From: Flavobacteriia bacterium
Lineage (GTDB): Bacteria; Bacteroidota; Bacteroidia; Flavobacteriales_D; Crocinitomicaceae
DNA: 64,000 nt
Assembly (NCBI GenBank): GCA_947446925.1
Contig: CANFHU010000012.1
Coordinates: 1 to 64,000 of the forward strand
Direction of reading: 5' to 3'
Both the position numbers and the translations under genes were made by a program. Positions 43,604 to 53,649 of this stretch are shown one piece after another; positions within the stretch are counted from its first letter, which is position 1; each line of letters starts with the position of its first letter. The notes below the pieces were generated by a model. The model saw only the letters and a program-made list of their open reading frames with translations, was not told the DNA's origin and did no database searches.

Positions 43604-46222
43604 TTAATTCAAGTTTGCTTCCAAAGCGTGGATTGGTTTACGAAACACAATCTTATGGTCAAAAACATCCATCACGACATTGTCAGAGGTGTCAATTGTT
43701 CCTGAAAGTAGCGCTTTCGATAGTTCGTTTAACACTTGTTTTTGAATCACTCGTTTCACAGGTCGTGCTCCAAATTGTGGGTCATAACCAACCTCAGCAA
43801 TGTGATCAAACGCATGTTCGGTAACTACTAATTTTATGTCTTTTTCTAGTAACATACGTTTTAGGTTGGTTAATTGAATTTCTACGATTTTACGCACATC
43901 TCCACGTGTTAATGGAGTGAACATAATTGTTTCGTCGATGCGGTTTAGAAATTCAGGTCGAATCGTTTGTTTGAGTAATTCCGTTACCAATAATTTTGCT
44001 TTTTCACCAGCTGCCTCTAATTCACTTTCCATTTTACCATCAAAGGTTTCTTGAATTAAATGAGAACCTAAATTGGAAGTCATGATGATAATGGTGTTTT
44101 TAAAGTTGACTAAACGACCTTTATTGTCCGTCAAACGTCCATCATCCAATACTTGCAAGAGAATGTTAAAGACATCTGGATGTGCTTTCTCGATTTCGTC
44201 TAACAGGATAATAGAGTAGGGCTTTCTGCGCACCGCTTCGGTTAATTGTCCGCCTTCATCGTACCCAACATATCCCGGAGGTGCACCTACCAAACGGCTT
44301 ACAGCGTGTTTTTCTTGGTACTCACTCATGTCGATACGCGTCATTGCATTTTCATCGTTGAATAAATATTCTGCTAATGCTTTTGCTAATTCTGTTTTTC
44401 CAACACCAGTTGTTCCTAAAAAGATAAACGAACCAATAGGTCTTTTGGCATCTTGTAAACCAGCGCGTGAACGTCTTACTGCATCCGATAATGCTTCAAT
44501 CGCTTCCGATTGACCAACCACACGTTTATTTAATTCATCTTCTAATTTTAAGAGTTTCGAACGTTCGGATTCAATCATTTTAGAAACAGGAATTCCGGTC
44601 CATTTAGATACCACCTCCGCAATTTCTTCCACAGAAACCTCTTCCTTAATCATTTTGGCGTGGAGTTGGATTTCTGCTAATTTCGCTTTGTTGGTTTCTA
44701 ATAAAGATTCGAGTTCTTTGATTTTACCATATCGAATTTCAGCAACCTTGCCGTAGTCGCCGGTGCGTTCTGCCGCTTCAGCATCCAATTTTGCATTTTC
44801 GATATCTTCTTTTGTTTTTTGAATTGCATCAATTACATCGCGTTCCGCTTGCCATTTCGCTTGAAAAGCATCGCGTTGTTGTTGTAGGTTAGCCAATTCT
44901 TTTCCGAGTAAGTCTAATTTTTTGGTGTCGTTTTCACGTAAAATAGCGGCTTTCTCGATTTCTAACTGCATGATTTTACGTTCTAATTCGTCTAATTCTT
45001 CTGGTTTAGAATTTATTTCCATACGAATTTTAGATGCAGCCTCATCAATTAAATCGATGGCTTTATCTGGTAAATGTCTGTCCGTAATATAGCGTTGTGA
45101 AAGTTCTACAGCAGCAATAATTGCGGCATCTTTGATGATAACCTTATGGTGGTTTTCGTATTTATCTTTGATCCCACGAAGGATAGAAATAGCATCTTCG
45201 GTGCTTGGTTCATCCACCAATACGGTTTGAAAACGACGAACAAGTGCTTTGTCTTTTTCAAAGTATTTTTGGTATTCATTTAAGGTCGTTGCGCCAACAG
45301 CTCGAAGTTCGCCACGTGCCAATGCAGGTTTTAAAATGTTAGCAGCATCCATTGCACCATCGCCGCCGCCTGCACCAACGAGGGTGTGGATTTCGTCGAT
45401 AAACAAAATGATTTCTCCTTCCGCTTGAATTACTTCTTTTACAACCGCTTTTAAGCGTTCTTCAAATTCCCCTTTGTATTTAGCACCAGCAACCAATGCA
45501 CCCATATCCAACGAGTAAACCGTTTTGGATTTTAAGTTTTCAGGAACATCTCCGTTGACAATACGATGTGCTAAGCCTTCTGCGATAGCGGTTTTACCAA
45601 CTCCAGGTTCTCCAATTAAGATTGGGTTGTTTTTCGTTCTTCGCGTTAATATTTGCAATACACGACGAATTTCTTCGTCCCTTCCAATGACAGGGTCTAG
45701 TTTTCCAGATTGTGCGAGTTGATTTAAGTTTTTCGCGTATTTTTCTAGCGATTGATAGTTTCCTTCCGGGTTGTTCGAAGTAACTTTTTCTCCGTTGCGT
45801 AAGTCCATAATTGCTTGTTTTAAGTTTTTTTGTGTGATACCATTGTCTTTTAAAAGTTTTCCAATAGCATCGTTGCTGTTAATTAAGGTGTATACCAATA
45901 ATTCAATGGAAACATATTGATCTTCAAATTCTTTTAGGTTTACGGTTGCTTCCTGTAATACCTTAGAGAATGCCTGAGTGGCGTGTAATTGTCCACCAGT
46001 TACTTTTGGGTATCCGCCGATAATACGATCTACTACCTGTGTTAAAGTTGTTTGGTTGACCTGTAATTTTTGGAGTAGGTAAGGGGTTACCTCTCTGTCT
46101 ACCTCCAAAATACCTTTTAGTAAATGCCCAGTGTCTATGGTTCCAAATCCACCATTAATCGCTTGTTGTTGCGCGCTTTGTATGGCTTCTTGTGATTTTA
46201 GTGTAAATTTTTCAAAATCCAT
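43604..46222 (-). CDS. clpB: ATP-dependent chaperone ClpB
   Basis: 872 residues, the full ClpB length. The N domain ([16 protein letters not shown]), first AAA+ module with Walker A GEPGVGKT and Walker [16 protein letters not shown], the coiled-coil middle domain (about residues 405-530), and the second AAA+ module with [17 protein letters not shown] and [20 protein letters not shown] are all present. The middle domain distinguishes it from ClpA and ClpC. ClpB cooperates with DnaK to pull proteins out of aggregates. No CIRCE element was seen upstream. The gene is divergent from proS. Confidence 0.96.
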   Translation of the reverse strand: MDFEKFTLKSQEAIQSAQQQAINGGFGTIDTGHLLKGILEVDREVTPYLLQKLQVNQTTLTQVVDRIIGGYPKVTGGQLHATQAFSKVLQEATVNLKEFEDQYVSIELLVYTLINSNDAIGKLLKDNGITQKNLKQAIMDLRNGEKVTSNNPEGNYQSLEKYAKNLNQLAQSGKLDPVIGRDEEIRRVLQILTRRTKNNPILIGEPGVGKTAIAEGLAHRIVNGDVPENLKSKTVYSLDMGALVAGAKYKGEFEERLKAVVKEVIQAEGEIILFIDEIHTLVGAGGGDGAMDAANILKPALARGELRAVGATTLNEYQKYFEKDKALVRRFQTVLVDEPSTEDAISILRGIKDKYENHHKVIIKDAAIIAAVELSQRYITDRHLPDKAIDLIDEAASKIRMEINSKPEELDELERKIMQLEIEKAAILRENDTKKLDLLGKELANLQQQRDAFQAKWQAERDVIDAIQKTKEDIENAKLDAEAAERTGDYGKVAEIRYGKIKELESLLETNKAKLAEIQLHAKMIKEEVSVEEIAEVVSKWTGIPVSKMIESERSKLLKLEDELNKRVVGQSEAIEALSDAVRRSRAGLQDAKRPIGSFIFLGTTGVGKTELAKALAEYLFNDENAMTRIDMSEYQEKHAVSRLVGAPPGYVGYDEGGQLTEAVRRKPYSIILLDEIEKAHPDVFNILLQVLDDGRLTDNKGRLVNFKNTIIIMTSNLGSHLIQETFDGKMESELEAAGEKAKLLVTELLKQTIRPEFLNRIDETIMFTPLTRGDVRKIVEIQLTNLKRMLLEKDIKLVVTEHAFDHIAEVGYDPQFGARPVKRVIQKQVLNELSKALLSGTIDTSDNVVMDVFDHKIVFRKPIHALEANLN

Positions 46223-46441
46223 CTTTTCTAGTTTTTGAGTTTCTTTTAACTATTCAAATTTAATTCCATAACAATAAATAAACTTGTAATCGGAATTTTT
46301 GTCATTTACATTAAGTTTCAAATGACTTTTTGTCTTGTTTATACAAAGATACAACCCCAATAAGGTAAATAATAAGATAAATATTAGGTTTTAAGCTGAT
46401 TTGTGTGGTTTGTTGCTTTAAGTTACATTTCTTCACCCGTC

Positions 46442-46517
46442 ACTCGTCACTCGTCACCCGTCACTCATCACCCGTCACTCGTCACTCAAAAACGGTTCCT
46501 GAGGTTCTCGAAGGACC
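46442..46517 (-). repeat. Composite repeat A, copy 3 (inverted; seven heptamers)
   Basis: On the minus strand the 24-bp quasi-palindrome (46494-46517, one base different from copy 1) is followed by seven GAGTGAC-type heptamers with single-base variants. It lies in the clpB-proS spacer. The upstream ORF extension of proS (46405-46560) reads through it and is not coding. Confidence 0.85.
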
Positions 46518-46560
46518 GTTTCACTCTTTTTATTATCTTTACATTTCAAATTTCAATTCT

Positions 46561-48036
46561 ATGTCAAAAAATCTACCTACGCGAAAAGAAGATTATTCTA
46601 AATGGTATAATGAATTAGTGGATCGTGCAGATTTAGCGGAGCATTCCGATGTACGTGGCTGTATGATTATCAAGCCTTATGGTTTTGCTATCTGGGAAAA
46701 CATGAAGGATGTGTTGGATGCTAAGTTTAAAGAAACTGGGCACTCGAATGCGTATTTTCCATTATTTATCCCAAAGTCCTTTTTGAGTAAAGAAGCGAAT
46801 CACGTAGATGGTTTTGCGAAAGAATGTGCAGTAGTTACCCATTACCGTTTGAAAAATGCGGAGGATGGTTCTGGTATTATTGTAGATCCAGAAGCAAAGT
46901 TGGAGGAAGAATTAATTGTTCGTCCTACGTCTGAAACGATCATATGGAATTCCTATAAAAACTGGATTCAATCCTATAGAGATTTACCGATATTGATTAA
47001 TCAATGGGCGAATGTGGTGCGTTGGGAAATGCGTACGCGTTTGTTTTTACGTACAACGGAGTTTTTATGGCAAGAAGGACATACGGCACATGCAACGAAA
47101 GCGGAGGCTATTGAAGAAGCAGAAAAAATGTTGGGTGTATATACGGATTTTGTAGAGAACTATATGGCAATGCCTGTAATTCGTGGGTACAAATCCGAGA
47201 GTGAGCGTTTTGCAGGAGCGGAAGAAACCTATTGTATTGAAGCGATGATGCAAGATGGAAAAGCTTTGCAAGCTGGAACTTCCCATTTCTTAGGGCAAAA
47301 TTTCGCGAAAGCATTTGATGTGAAGTTTGCAGATAAAGAAGGGAAATTAGAACATGTTTGGGCAACGTCTTGGGGTGTTTCCACACGTTTGATGGGTGCG
47401 TTAATTATGACGCATTCCGACGATGAAGGATTGGTTTTACCTCCGAAATTAGCGCCGATTCACGTGGTTATTATTCCGATCTATAAATCACAAGAAGAAT
47501 TTGAAGCAATTTCTGCAAAAGCAAAAGAACTAGTTGCTACGTTTAAAGCGCTTGGTATTCGCGTGAAGTTTGATGATGATGATAACCGTCGTCCAGGATG
47601 GAAATTTGCAGAATACGAAATGAAAGGGGTGCCAGTGCGTTTGGCGGTTGGACCAAGAGATTTAGCTGCAGGAAATGTGGAGTTGGTGCGTCGCGATACG
47701 AAAGAGAAAACCGTGGTTAGTTTAGAAGGAGTGGAGACACGCGTACAAGCCCTTTTAGAAGAAATTCAAGCAAATTTATTAAAACGTGCGCAAGATTTTA
47801 GAGTTGCGAATATACATAAGGTAGATACCTATGCAGAATTTAAAGAGCGTCTTGAAAAAGATGGCGGTTTTTATTTGGTGCATTGGGATGGTACGAAAGA
47901 AACAGAAGAAAAAATCAAGGACGAGACGAAGGCAACTATCCGTTGTATTCCATTAGATTCGCCGTATGAAGAAGGAGTGTGTATGGTGACAGGAAAACCA
48001 TCTACGCGTCGTGTAGTGATTGCTAAAGCATACTAA
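46561..48036 (+). CDS. proS: Prolyl-tRNA synthetase (archaeal/eukaryotic type)
   Basis: 491 residues from the ATG of [12 protein letters not shown]; the longer frame starting at 46405 is rejected because it translates a dispersed repeat. Class II core: [23 protein letters not shown], motif 2 with [20 protein letters not shown] and motif 3 with [19 protein letters not shown]. The C-terminal anticodon-binding domain follows and the protein ends in VVIAKAY, as in the ProS type without the bacterial editing insert. It charges tRNA-Pro. A gene of unknown function starts 3 bp after its stop. Confidence 0.95.
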   Translation: MSKNLPTRKEDYSKWYNELVDRADLAEHSDVRGCMIIKPYGFAIWENMKDVLDAKFKETGHSNAYFPLFIPKSFLSKEANHVDGFAKECAVVTHYRLKNAEDGSGIIVDPEAKLEEELIVRPTSETIIWNSYKNWIQSYRDLPILINQWANVVRWEMRTRLFLRTTEFLWQEGHTAHATKAEAIEEAEKMLGVYTDFVENYMAMPVIRGYKSESERFAGAEETYCIEAMMQDGKALQAGTSHFLGQNFAKAFDVKFADKEGKLEHVWATSWGVSTRLMGALIMTHSDDEGLVLPPKLAPIHVVIIPIYKSQEEFEAISAKAKELVATFKALGIRVKFDDDDNRRPGWKFAEYEMKGVPVRLAVGPRDLAAGNVELVRRDTKEKTVVSLEGVETRVQALLEEIQANLLKRAQDFRVANIHKVDTYAEFKERLEKDGGFYLVHWDGTKETEEKIKDETKATIRCIPLDSPYEEGVCMVTGKPSTRRVVIAKAY

Positions 48037-48039
48037 ACG

Positions 48040-48735
48040 ATGTCTGTAAAAGAACTACACGATTCCGTATTGAAATTACTTCATGATAAAGTGACGTTGA
48101 AGCAAGATGTTTTAGCGCTTACAAAGAAATGGTTTAACGTTTTAAATGAAGTTATTGCTACGGAAGTTTCTAGTTTGAAGTTGGGATTGCGGGATCCGCG
48201 TATTCGCATGGAATTTGCATGTAAAAGCGAGTACGAAACGCGCGTAATGATTGGAAGTGATGCGTTAATTTTTCATTTGCATACAAATATATTTACGATA
48301 CCAGAAGAGAATCCGCTTTGGAAAGATACGTATGTGAAAAAAGATTTTTCCAGAGGTTATTTCGGAGTGATCTATGTGTATAATTTCTCGGCGCAGTCTA
48401 TTTTACAAAATCGTATTGGTGACGAAGGTGGTTTACTGGCACGTATTTATATTAATAAGGAGAATCATTTTGTTGTAGAAGGAGTGCAACAGGTTGCATT
48501 GCGTTTTCCGAAAATAGCCAGAAATATCCTTACGAAAGATATATTTGTAGAAATGTTGCATTTGTTGTTTTTGGGCGCGGTAAGTAATGATTTAATCATT
48601 CCACCTTATGATGCGGTGTCTGGAATCAATGTAGATCAGTTAAATGAATTGAGTGAGAATTTAGGTATCCGAACAAATAAAACACTGGGGTTTAGGTCTT
48701 CCAGTGCTACAGAAGGGGAGGAAGAATATGTGTAA
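48040..48735 (+). CDS. Conserved protein of unknown function, co-transcribed with proS
   Basis: 231 residues, soluble, with no signal peptide. The sequence is a mix of helix and strands (FNVLNEVIATEVSSLKLGLR, MIGSDALIFHLHTNIFTI, YFGVIYVYNFSAQSIL, RIGDEGGLLARIYI). No catalytic motif was recognised. It begins 3 bp after proS and so is probably translated from the same mRNA. Similar proteins occur in other Bacteroidota to my knowledge, but their function is not known. Confidence 0.65.
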   Translation: MSVKELHDSVLKLLHDKVTLKQDVLALTKKWFNVLNEVIATEVSSLKLGLRDPRIRMEFACKSEYETRVMIGSDALIFHLHTNIFTIPEENPLWKDTYVKKDFSRGYFGVIYVYNFSAQSILQNRIGDEGGLLARIYINKENHFVVEGVQQVALRFPKIARNILTKDIFVEMLHLLFLGAVSNDLIIPPYDAVSGINVDQLNELSENLGIRTNKTLGFRSSSATEGEEEYV

Positions 48736-48788
48736 AACACTAGAAAAAAAAGATTAAGAAAAAAAAATGCGTATTTATTGTGTTTTTT

Positions 48789-48819
48789 TTTGGAAAAACA
48801 AAAATAAGACCTATATTTG
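48789..48819 (+). promoter_or_regulatory. Bacteroidota promoter for the tRNA-Glu pair
   Basis: TTTG (48789-48792), 19-nt spacer, then TATATTTG (48812-48819), a textbook match to the Bacteroidota primary sigma consensus. It lies 40 bp upstream of the first tRNA-Glu. Confidence 0.8.
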
Positions 48820-48858
48820 CACACCAAAATCAGAGGATAACGTTCATTGATTTTATTT

Positions 48859-48930
48859 GGCCCATTCGTCTAGTGGTTAGGACGCCAGGTTTTCATCCTG
48901 GAAACAGGAGTTCGATTCTCCTATGGGCTG
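48859..48930 (+). tRNA. tRNA-Glu (TTC), first copy
   Basis: A 72-nt cloverleaf. The acceptor arm GGCCCAT pairs with ATGGGCT (one G-U), the anticodon stem CCAGG/CCTGG encloses TTTTCAT, giving anticodon TTC, and the T arm is GGAGTTCGATTCTCC. The discriminator is G; the CCA end is not encoded. Confidence 0.96.
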
Positions 48931-48952
48931 CTGAATTAGTAACAACTAATTT

Positions 48953-49024
48953 GGCCCATTCGTCTAGTGGTTAGGACGCCAGGTTTTCATCCTGGAAACA
49001 GGAGTTCGATTCTCCTATGGGCTG
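48953..49024 (+). tRNA. tRNA-Glu (TTC), second copy
   Basis: Identical in sequence to the first copy, 22 bp downstream of it. The pair is probably made from one transcript started at the promoter at 48789 and may be continuous with rpsT, whose start is 47 bp further on. Confidence 0.96.
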
Positions 49025-49071
49025 CAAGAAAAAGAACAAAGTTTCTTAACTAAATTTAAAAAATAACTATT

Positions 49072-49323
49072 ATGGCTAATCATAAGTCTGCTAAAAAAAG
49101 AATTAGATCCAATGAGTCAAAAAGACTTATTAACAAATACCAACATAAAACTACAAGAAACGCTTTACGTAAATTACGTGGTTTAACAGACAAAGCAGAA
49201 GCGCAAACATTATTTGTTTCTGTTTCTTCTATGATTGATAAGTTAGCGAAGAAAAACATTATTCACGCTAACAAAGCTGCTAACTTGAAATCAGGTTTAG
49301 CTGTTAAAATCAATAAATTATAA
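49072..49323 (+). CDS. rpsT: 30S ribosomal protein S20
   Basis: 83 residues, highly basic, as expected. The N-terminus [19 protein letters not shown] is diagnostic of S20, followed by [11 protein letters not shown] and the C-terminal [19 protein letters not shown]. It is a primary binder of 16S rRNA in the small subunit body. The gene follows the two tRNA-Glu genes and ends at a hairpin terminator. Confidence 0.97.
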   Translation: MANHKSAKKRIRSNESKRLINKYQHKTTRNALRKLRGLTDKAEAQTLFVSVSSMIDKLAKKNIIHANKAANLKSGLAVKINKL

Positions 49324-49347
49324 TACACGATTTTTTTAGATAGATAT

Positions 49348-49371
49348 AGGGGGATTTGTTCCCCCTTTTTC
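49348..49371 (+). terminator. Terminator after rpsT
   Basis: AGGGGGA / TCCCCCT stem with a 5-nt loop followed by TTTTT, 24 bp past the rpsT stop. Confidence 0.88.
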
Positions 49372-49418
49372 TGTTTATAGACGTTTAAGAAAAGTTTGGT
49401 TTTGATTTAATCAAATGT

Positions 49419-51200
49419 ATGTCTAGCGACTATTCGATTTTAAAAGTTTGTTTTGTGAAAATTGTAAAATCTCTCTTTTTATGCTTTTTCTCGTTTGCTT
49501 CTTTTGCGCAAACGAATCTACTTTTACATAAAGTGGATACTTTAAAGGCAGATTTTCGTTCCGGTGGTAAATCCATTGATTCGTTAGATTTGTACTTTGC
49601 TGAAAAACAAACTACTCTGCCAGGAGGAACTCAAAATAATCCTTTCGGGAAAAATGGTGCTGATTACTTAAACTTTTTTCAAGCACTCGCTAAGCAATAC
49701 CGAACTACGAAAATAGCGACACCAATTTTTACAGCCTTGCCTCACCTTGGTTTTATGTATGGTATTGGTTCGGGAGGACAACAATATTTACATGCGGATT
49801 TTCAACAAACATTTCGTGGAAATATCCATTTAAATATGCAATACAATCGACAAGTAAGTACAACCTTGTATAAACAAAGCGATTTTAGTACAGATGCGTT
49901 TACGTTCAGTTTGGCGCGTTATGGAAAGCAATGGAAACACCTATTAGAAGGTTCATCTACGAATTTTGTTCGATCCCTAAATGGGGGAGTTAGTTCAGAT
50001 AATAAGATGTTAAATGCATATGGACTAGAGTATGCGCCAATCCACAAAGCCCAAGCGCAAGATTCATCCAATCGGTATTTTATCCAACATCAATCGGTGT
50101 GGAATTTTATACCGAACGATTCATTACAGGCGCTTGAAACAGGATTAATTTTTACCAATCAACTTCGGGTAGATCGCAGAATTTATCGCGAAAAGGATTC
50201 CATTTCTAGTTTATATCCATTTTTTGCGAATGCAACATTTACCCGAGATCTTTCGCAATGGTCTTTTTTAGAAAATGGGGTTTCTTATTTCTTGAAAACA
50301 AAAAAACACACTTCTGCATTTGGGATGAATCATGTATATTGGATATATAAGACAAACGCCTTTCAAATAAAAAATGCAATCAATATTACGTGGAATACCC
50401 TTTTGAATTTTGGAAGTACGAAGATCTACTATGCACTAATGCAAAACTTGGTAGGACAAGGCAAGCAATTTAGCCATACGATGCAATTAACCAGTACGCA
50501 AAAATATGGTGTACACCAATTGGAAATAATTAAAAGTCAATTAGTACCAGAGCCAGTGCAGCGTTTATATTTTGGGAATACCATTGCTTGGAAAATTCCT
50601 TCTGTAGAAAAACAAGGTTTGTTTGCAGTAACTTATACGTTTTCTGGCAAAAGTAAACGAAAGCCGATGGTGAAAATTGGGTATAAAGAAATGCAAAACA
50701 CGTATTTTTTAGTGAGGGATACCTGGCGAAACGATACGCTTACACACGTGCAACAGGTGTATTTGAATACATCGTGTGATCTTTCGTTAGGTAAATTTCA
50801 TCTTCAACCATCCATTACCTTAAATTATTTGAGCAAGCAGATGAAATTGTTGCCAAGATACGATGTGCGTGGTCGTTTTTTTTGGAAGTCAAAGTTAAAA
50901 AAGCGTGATTCGTACGAAGTGATTGTAGGTACAGAACTATATGCAAAGTCAGCGTATACTTTACTAAATTTTGAGTCACCTTGGGGTCTTTTTAGTGTGA
51001 ATAATCCTGCTTCATCGATGTACACTCCGGTGGTCCAACTCGATGCGTTTGTTGGAATTTCCATCGATGAATTACGCTTTTATTTTAAATACGAAAATAT
51101 CGATCATACATGGAATCCTGTAGCGAACCGTGTAGCGATAAATTATCCCGTAATGCCTAGAATTTTGCGTATTGGTTTGACGTGGGATTTTCTGAATTAG
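49419..51200 (+). CDS. Putative outer-membrane porin (Porin_10-like)
   Basis: 593 residues. A signal peptide ends at FASFAQ. The mature part starts with a disordered region (SLDLYFAEKQ) and then alternates short amphipathic strands with aromatic girdles: GNIHLNMQYNRQVSTTLYKQ, FTFSLARYGKQWKHL and, at the C-terminus, ELRFYFKYENIDHTW and ILRIGLTWDF, ending with a terminal aromatic. This is the pattern of Bacteroidota 'putative porin' proteins. It should form a beta-barrel in the outer membrane; substrate unknown. Its last 44 bp overlap the convergent acyltransferase gene. Confidence 0.78.
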   Translation: MSSDYSILKVCFVKIVKSLFLCFFSFASFAQTNLLLHKVDTLKADFRSGGKSIDSLDLYFAEKQTTLPGGTQNNPFGKNGADYLNFFQALAKQYRTTKIATPIFTALPHLGFMYGIGSGGQQYLHADFQQTFRGNIHLNMQYNRQVSTTLYKQSDFSTDAFTFSLARYGKQWKHLLEGSSTNFVRSLNGGVSSDNKMLNAYGLEYAPIHKAQAQDSSNRYFIQHQSVWNFIPNDSLQALETGLIFTNQLRVDRRIYREKDSISSLYPFFANATFTRDLSQWSFLENGVSYFLKTKKHTSAFGMNHVYWIYKTNAFQIKNAINITWNTLLNFGSTKIYYALMQNLVGQGKQFSHTMQLTSTQKYGVHQLEIIKSQLVPEPVQRLYFGNTIAWKIPSVEKQGLFAVTYTFSGKSKRKPMVKIGYKEMQNTYFLVRDTWRNDTLTHVQQVYLNTSCDLSLGKFHLQPSITLNYLSKQMKLLPRYDVRGRFFWKSKLKKRDSYEVIVGTELYAKSAYTLLNFESPWGLFSVNNPASSMYTPVVQLDAFVGISIDELRFYFKYENIDHTWNPVANRVAINYPVMPRILRIGLTWDFLN

Positions 51201-52161
51201 GATTTTTTTTAGATAACGTTAAAGGAAATCGTTTTTCAAATTTTTCTTTCAATTCTGCGCGTAATTCTTCCAGGTTTTCAGGTATATGACGTTTCCAACG
51301 GTTGTGCGACCAAAGCCAGTACTCTGGATTTTTATTAATGGATCGTTCCAAAAGTTTTGTGTGTTTTTCGGTAATTTCTCCATAAGACATCTCGCTAGGG
51401 TTCTCACAAATTAATTGAAAATCTACTTTGTAATAGCCTCTTCTACGTTTGTTAATCACGAAAAAAACAACCGCACTATTGTATTGATGCGCTAATTGTT
51501 CACAGCCAAAGAATACAGCTGTTTTTTGGTTCAAAAAGTTCATCCAATATGCTTTAAGTGAATTTCCTGGTGCTTGATCTGCTAATACTAATGTTGCGGT
51601 TGGTTTTGTGTGTGTTTCAGCTAAATATTCATGGACATTGTTAGCATGTAGTATTTTCATCCCAAATCTTCCTCTACGTTGGTTGAGTTTTTTATTCCAA
51701 AACGCATTAGATAAAGGCATCCCAATACCAGCGGCTTGGTGACGTAACAATAAGTTTTGAGCAGTGATCATCCATTCCCAATTGTTGTAATGCCCCGAAA
51801 CCAGAAGTACATTTTTTCCTTCTGCAAACAATCTGTTTACTAGGGTATGGTCTGAAACTTTAAAACGTTTGCGTAATTCGCGTTCGCTGATGGAGATGTT
51901 TTTGATGCTTTCTGCGAGTAAATCACAAAGGTGTTTGTAAAATGCACGGTTTATTTTTTTGCGGTGTCCATGCGAAGCCTGTGGAAACGATTTGAAAATA
52001 TTTTTACGAATGAGTTTTTTTCGGTAGGGAAACACATAGATAAGGAGTAGGTAGAAGAAATCGGTAAAAAGATAAATTACCCACAAGGGTAACAAGGAGA
52101 GCGGATATACTACAAAATAGTATATAAAAGCCGATGTTAGATAGGATATTTTGTTCCCCAT
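51157..52161 (-). CDS. Lysophospholipid/lipid A acyltransferase (LpxL/HtrB family)
   Basis: 334 residues. One N-terminal membrane helix (IYYFVVYPLSLLPLWVIYLF) precedes the acyltransferase domain with the catalytic HX4(D/E) motif in SGHYNNWEW, followed by LRHQAAGIGMPLSN, RFGMKIL and LVLADQAPGN, then FFGCEQLAHQYNSAVVFFVI. Enzymes of this family add a late acyl chain to lipid A, or acylate related lipids, at the inner face of the inner membrane. The start lies 25 bp inside the end of rarA on the same strand, indicating coupled expression. The 3' end overlaps the porin gene on the other strand. Confidence 0.85.
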   Translation of the reverse strand: MGNKISYLTSAFIYYFVVYPLSLLPLWVIYLFTDFFYLLLIYVFPYRKKLIRKNIFKSFPQASHGHRKKINRAFYKHLCDLLAESIKNISISERELRKRFKVSDHTLVNRLFAEGKNVLLVSGHYNNWEWMITAQNLLLRHQAAGIGMPLSNAFWNKKLNQRRGRFGMKILHANNVHEYLAETHTKPTATLVLADQAPGNSLKAYWMNFLNQKTAVFFGCEQLAHQYNSAVVFFVINKRRRGYYKVDFQLICENPSEMSYGEITEKHTKLLERSINKNPEYWLWSHNRWKRHIPENLEELRAELKEKFEKRFPLTLSKKNPNSENPTSNQYAKF

Positions 52162-53420
52162 AATTGTTTGATTTGTTCCGAAATCTCTTGTTCTTTGCGA
52201 CTACTACCAGCGTTAAAAAAGTTTGTTTGACTTAAAGCTTCCGGCATGTAATCTTGTTGTACAAAATTGTTTGTGTATTCGTGTGCGTATTTATATCCTT
52301 CCCCGTAACCGAGGTCTTTCATTAATTTTGTTGGTGCATTACGTAAATGAAGTGGTACAGGTAGATTCCCAGTTTGACTCACTGCTTGTTGTGCATGGTT
52401 AATTGCTTGGTAGGCAGCGTTCCCTTTTGGGGAAGTAGCTAAATAGATGACACATTGTGAAAGTATAATGCGTGACTCCGGCCACCCAATGGCTTGTACC
52501 GCTTGAAAAGTGTTGTTTGCCATAACCAAGGCAGTTGGATTTGCTAAACCTATGTCTTCACTTGCGGAAATTAGCAGTCTTCGTGCAATAAATTTCGGAT
52601 CTTCTCCGCCAGCAATCATGCGTGCTAACCAATATACCGCGGCATTTGGATCGCTACCACGGATGGATTTTATAAAAGCAGATGCAATATCGTAATGTAC
52701 CTCTCCGTCTTTATCGTAGATAGCCAAACTCTTGTTGGCGAATTTTTCGACAAGTGCATTCGTAACGACGATTTCTTTACCTTCATCACAATTCGAAATA
52801 ATTAATTCAAAAACATTTAAAAGTTTTCGGGCATCGCCTCCAGAGATCCCCAATAAAGCATTGGTTTCCTGTAACGTGATTTTTTTTGTTTTTAGAGATG
52901 AGTCCGTTTGAATTGCTTGTTTTAAAATAGCAAGTAACTCCTCTTGACTATGATTTTGTAAGGTGTATACCTGACAGCGGGATAGCAGTGCAGAAATAAC
53001 TTCAAACGATGGGTTTTCAGTCGTTGCTCCGATCAATGTAATTATTCCTCGCTCCACCGCATTTAATAATGAGTCTTGTTGCGATTTAGAAAAACGGTGA
53101 ATTTCATCAATAAATAAAATGGTACCCTTCTCTTGAAATAAGCCACCTTGTTCTACTTTTTGAATTACATCACGTACATCTTTTACACCCGAAGAGATTG
53201 CGGATAAAGTATGTATTGTACGATTTGTTTGTTTCGCGATTAAATACGCTAAGGTAGTTTTACCAACACCAGGTGGACCCCAAAGAATCATCGAAGGAAT
53301 TAGACCTTTCTCTAAACCAATACGAAAAGAAGATTCAACCCCAAGTAATTGAGATTGTCCGATGTAGTTATCCAATGAAATTGGACGCATACGTTCCGCT
53401 AACGGGATGGCTTGTTGCAT
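52137..53420 (-). CDS. rarA: Replication-associated recombination protein A (RarA/MgsA)
   Basis: 427 residues. AAA+ ATPase: MRPISLDNYIGQSQLLG at the N-terminus, Walker A GPPGVGKTTLAYLIA, Walker [17 protein letters not shown], sensor 1 GATTENPSF and Arg-finger region LLSRCQVY. The C-terminal clamp-loader-like domain contains SFIKSIRGSDPNAAVYWLAR and EDIGLANPTALV, which is diagnostic of RarA/WRNIP1. It acts at stalled replication forks. A matching promoter lies upstream. Confidence 0.95.
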   Translation of the reverse strand: MQQAIPLAERMRPISLDNYIGQSQLLGVESSFRIGLEKGLIPSMILWGPPGVGKTTLAYLIAKQTNRTIHTLSAISSGVKDVRDVIQKVEQGGLFQEKGTILFIDEIHRFSKSQQDSLLNAVERGIITLIGATTENPSFEVISALLSRCQVYTLQNHSQEELLAILKQAIQTDSSLKTKKITLQETNALLGISGGDARKLLNVFELIISNCDEGKEIVVTNALVEKFANKSLAIYDKDGEVHYDIASAFIKSIRGSDPNAAVYWLARMIAGGEDPKFIARRLLISASEDIGLANPTALVMANNTFQAVQAIGWPESRIILSQCVIYLATSPKGNAAYQAINHAQQAVSQTGNLPVPLHLRNAPTKLMKDLGYGEGYKYAHEYTNNFVQQDYMPEALSQTNFFNAGSSRKEQEISEQIKQLWGTKYPI

Positions 53421-53442
53421 ATATAAATAATCACCTTTAACT

Positions 53443-53474
53443 CAAATATAAGTATAATAACGGATAAAAGCAAG
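53443..53474 (-). promoter_or_regulatory. Promoter for rarA
   Basis: On the minus strand, CTTG, a 20-nt spacer and TATATTTG, close to the Bacteroidota consensus. The rarA ATG lies 23 bp downstream of the -7 box. Confidence 0.65.
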
Positions 53475-53550
53475 ACTTGTTATTCACAATTTCCAACGGT
53501 TTGTTGATATATTCTATACAAATCACCATATCTTTTTCTAATTGTACGTA

Positions 53551-53579
53551 GTTGTTTTGTTTCTATAATATTAACTTTG
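53551..53579 (+). promoter_or_regulatory. Promoter for the 53650 lipoprotein operon
   Basis: GTTG (TTG at 53552-53554), a 17-nt spacer and TAACTTTG (53572-53579). The start codon of the gene is 71 bp downstream of the -7 box. Confidence 0.6.
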
Positions 53580-53649
53580 CGCACTTGTTTTGAAGCGAAT
53601 GAACTTTCTTTCTAAACAAGGAAAAATTAGATAATTAAGTATATACAGA

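Noticed and set aside
46442-46490. Possible CRISPR array from repeated GTCACTC units
   Set aside because: The units are 7 bp, contiguous and without spacers, so this is a microsatellite, and no cas gene is present.
46405-46560. N-terminal extension of proS
   Set aside because: It translates the GTCACTC heptamer array and quasi-palindrome; the family N-terminus begins at the ATG at 46561.
48780-48974. 64-codon ORF over the tRNA-Glu region
   Set aside because: It runs through the promoter and the first tRNA gene and is a by-product of those sequences.
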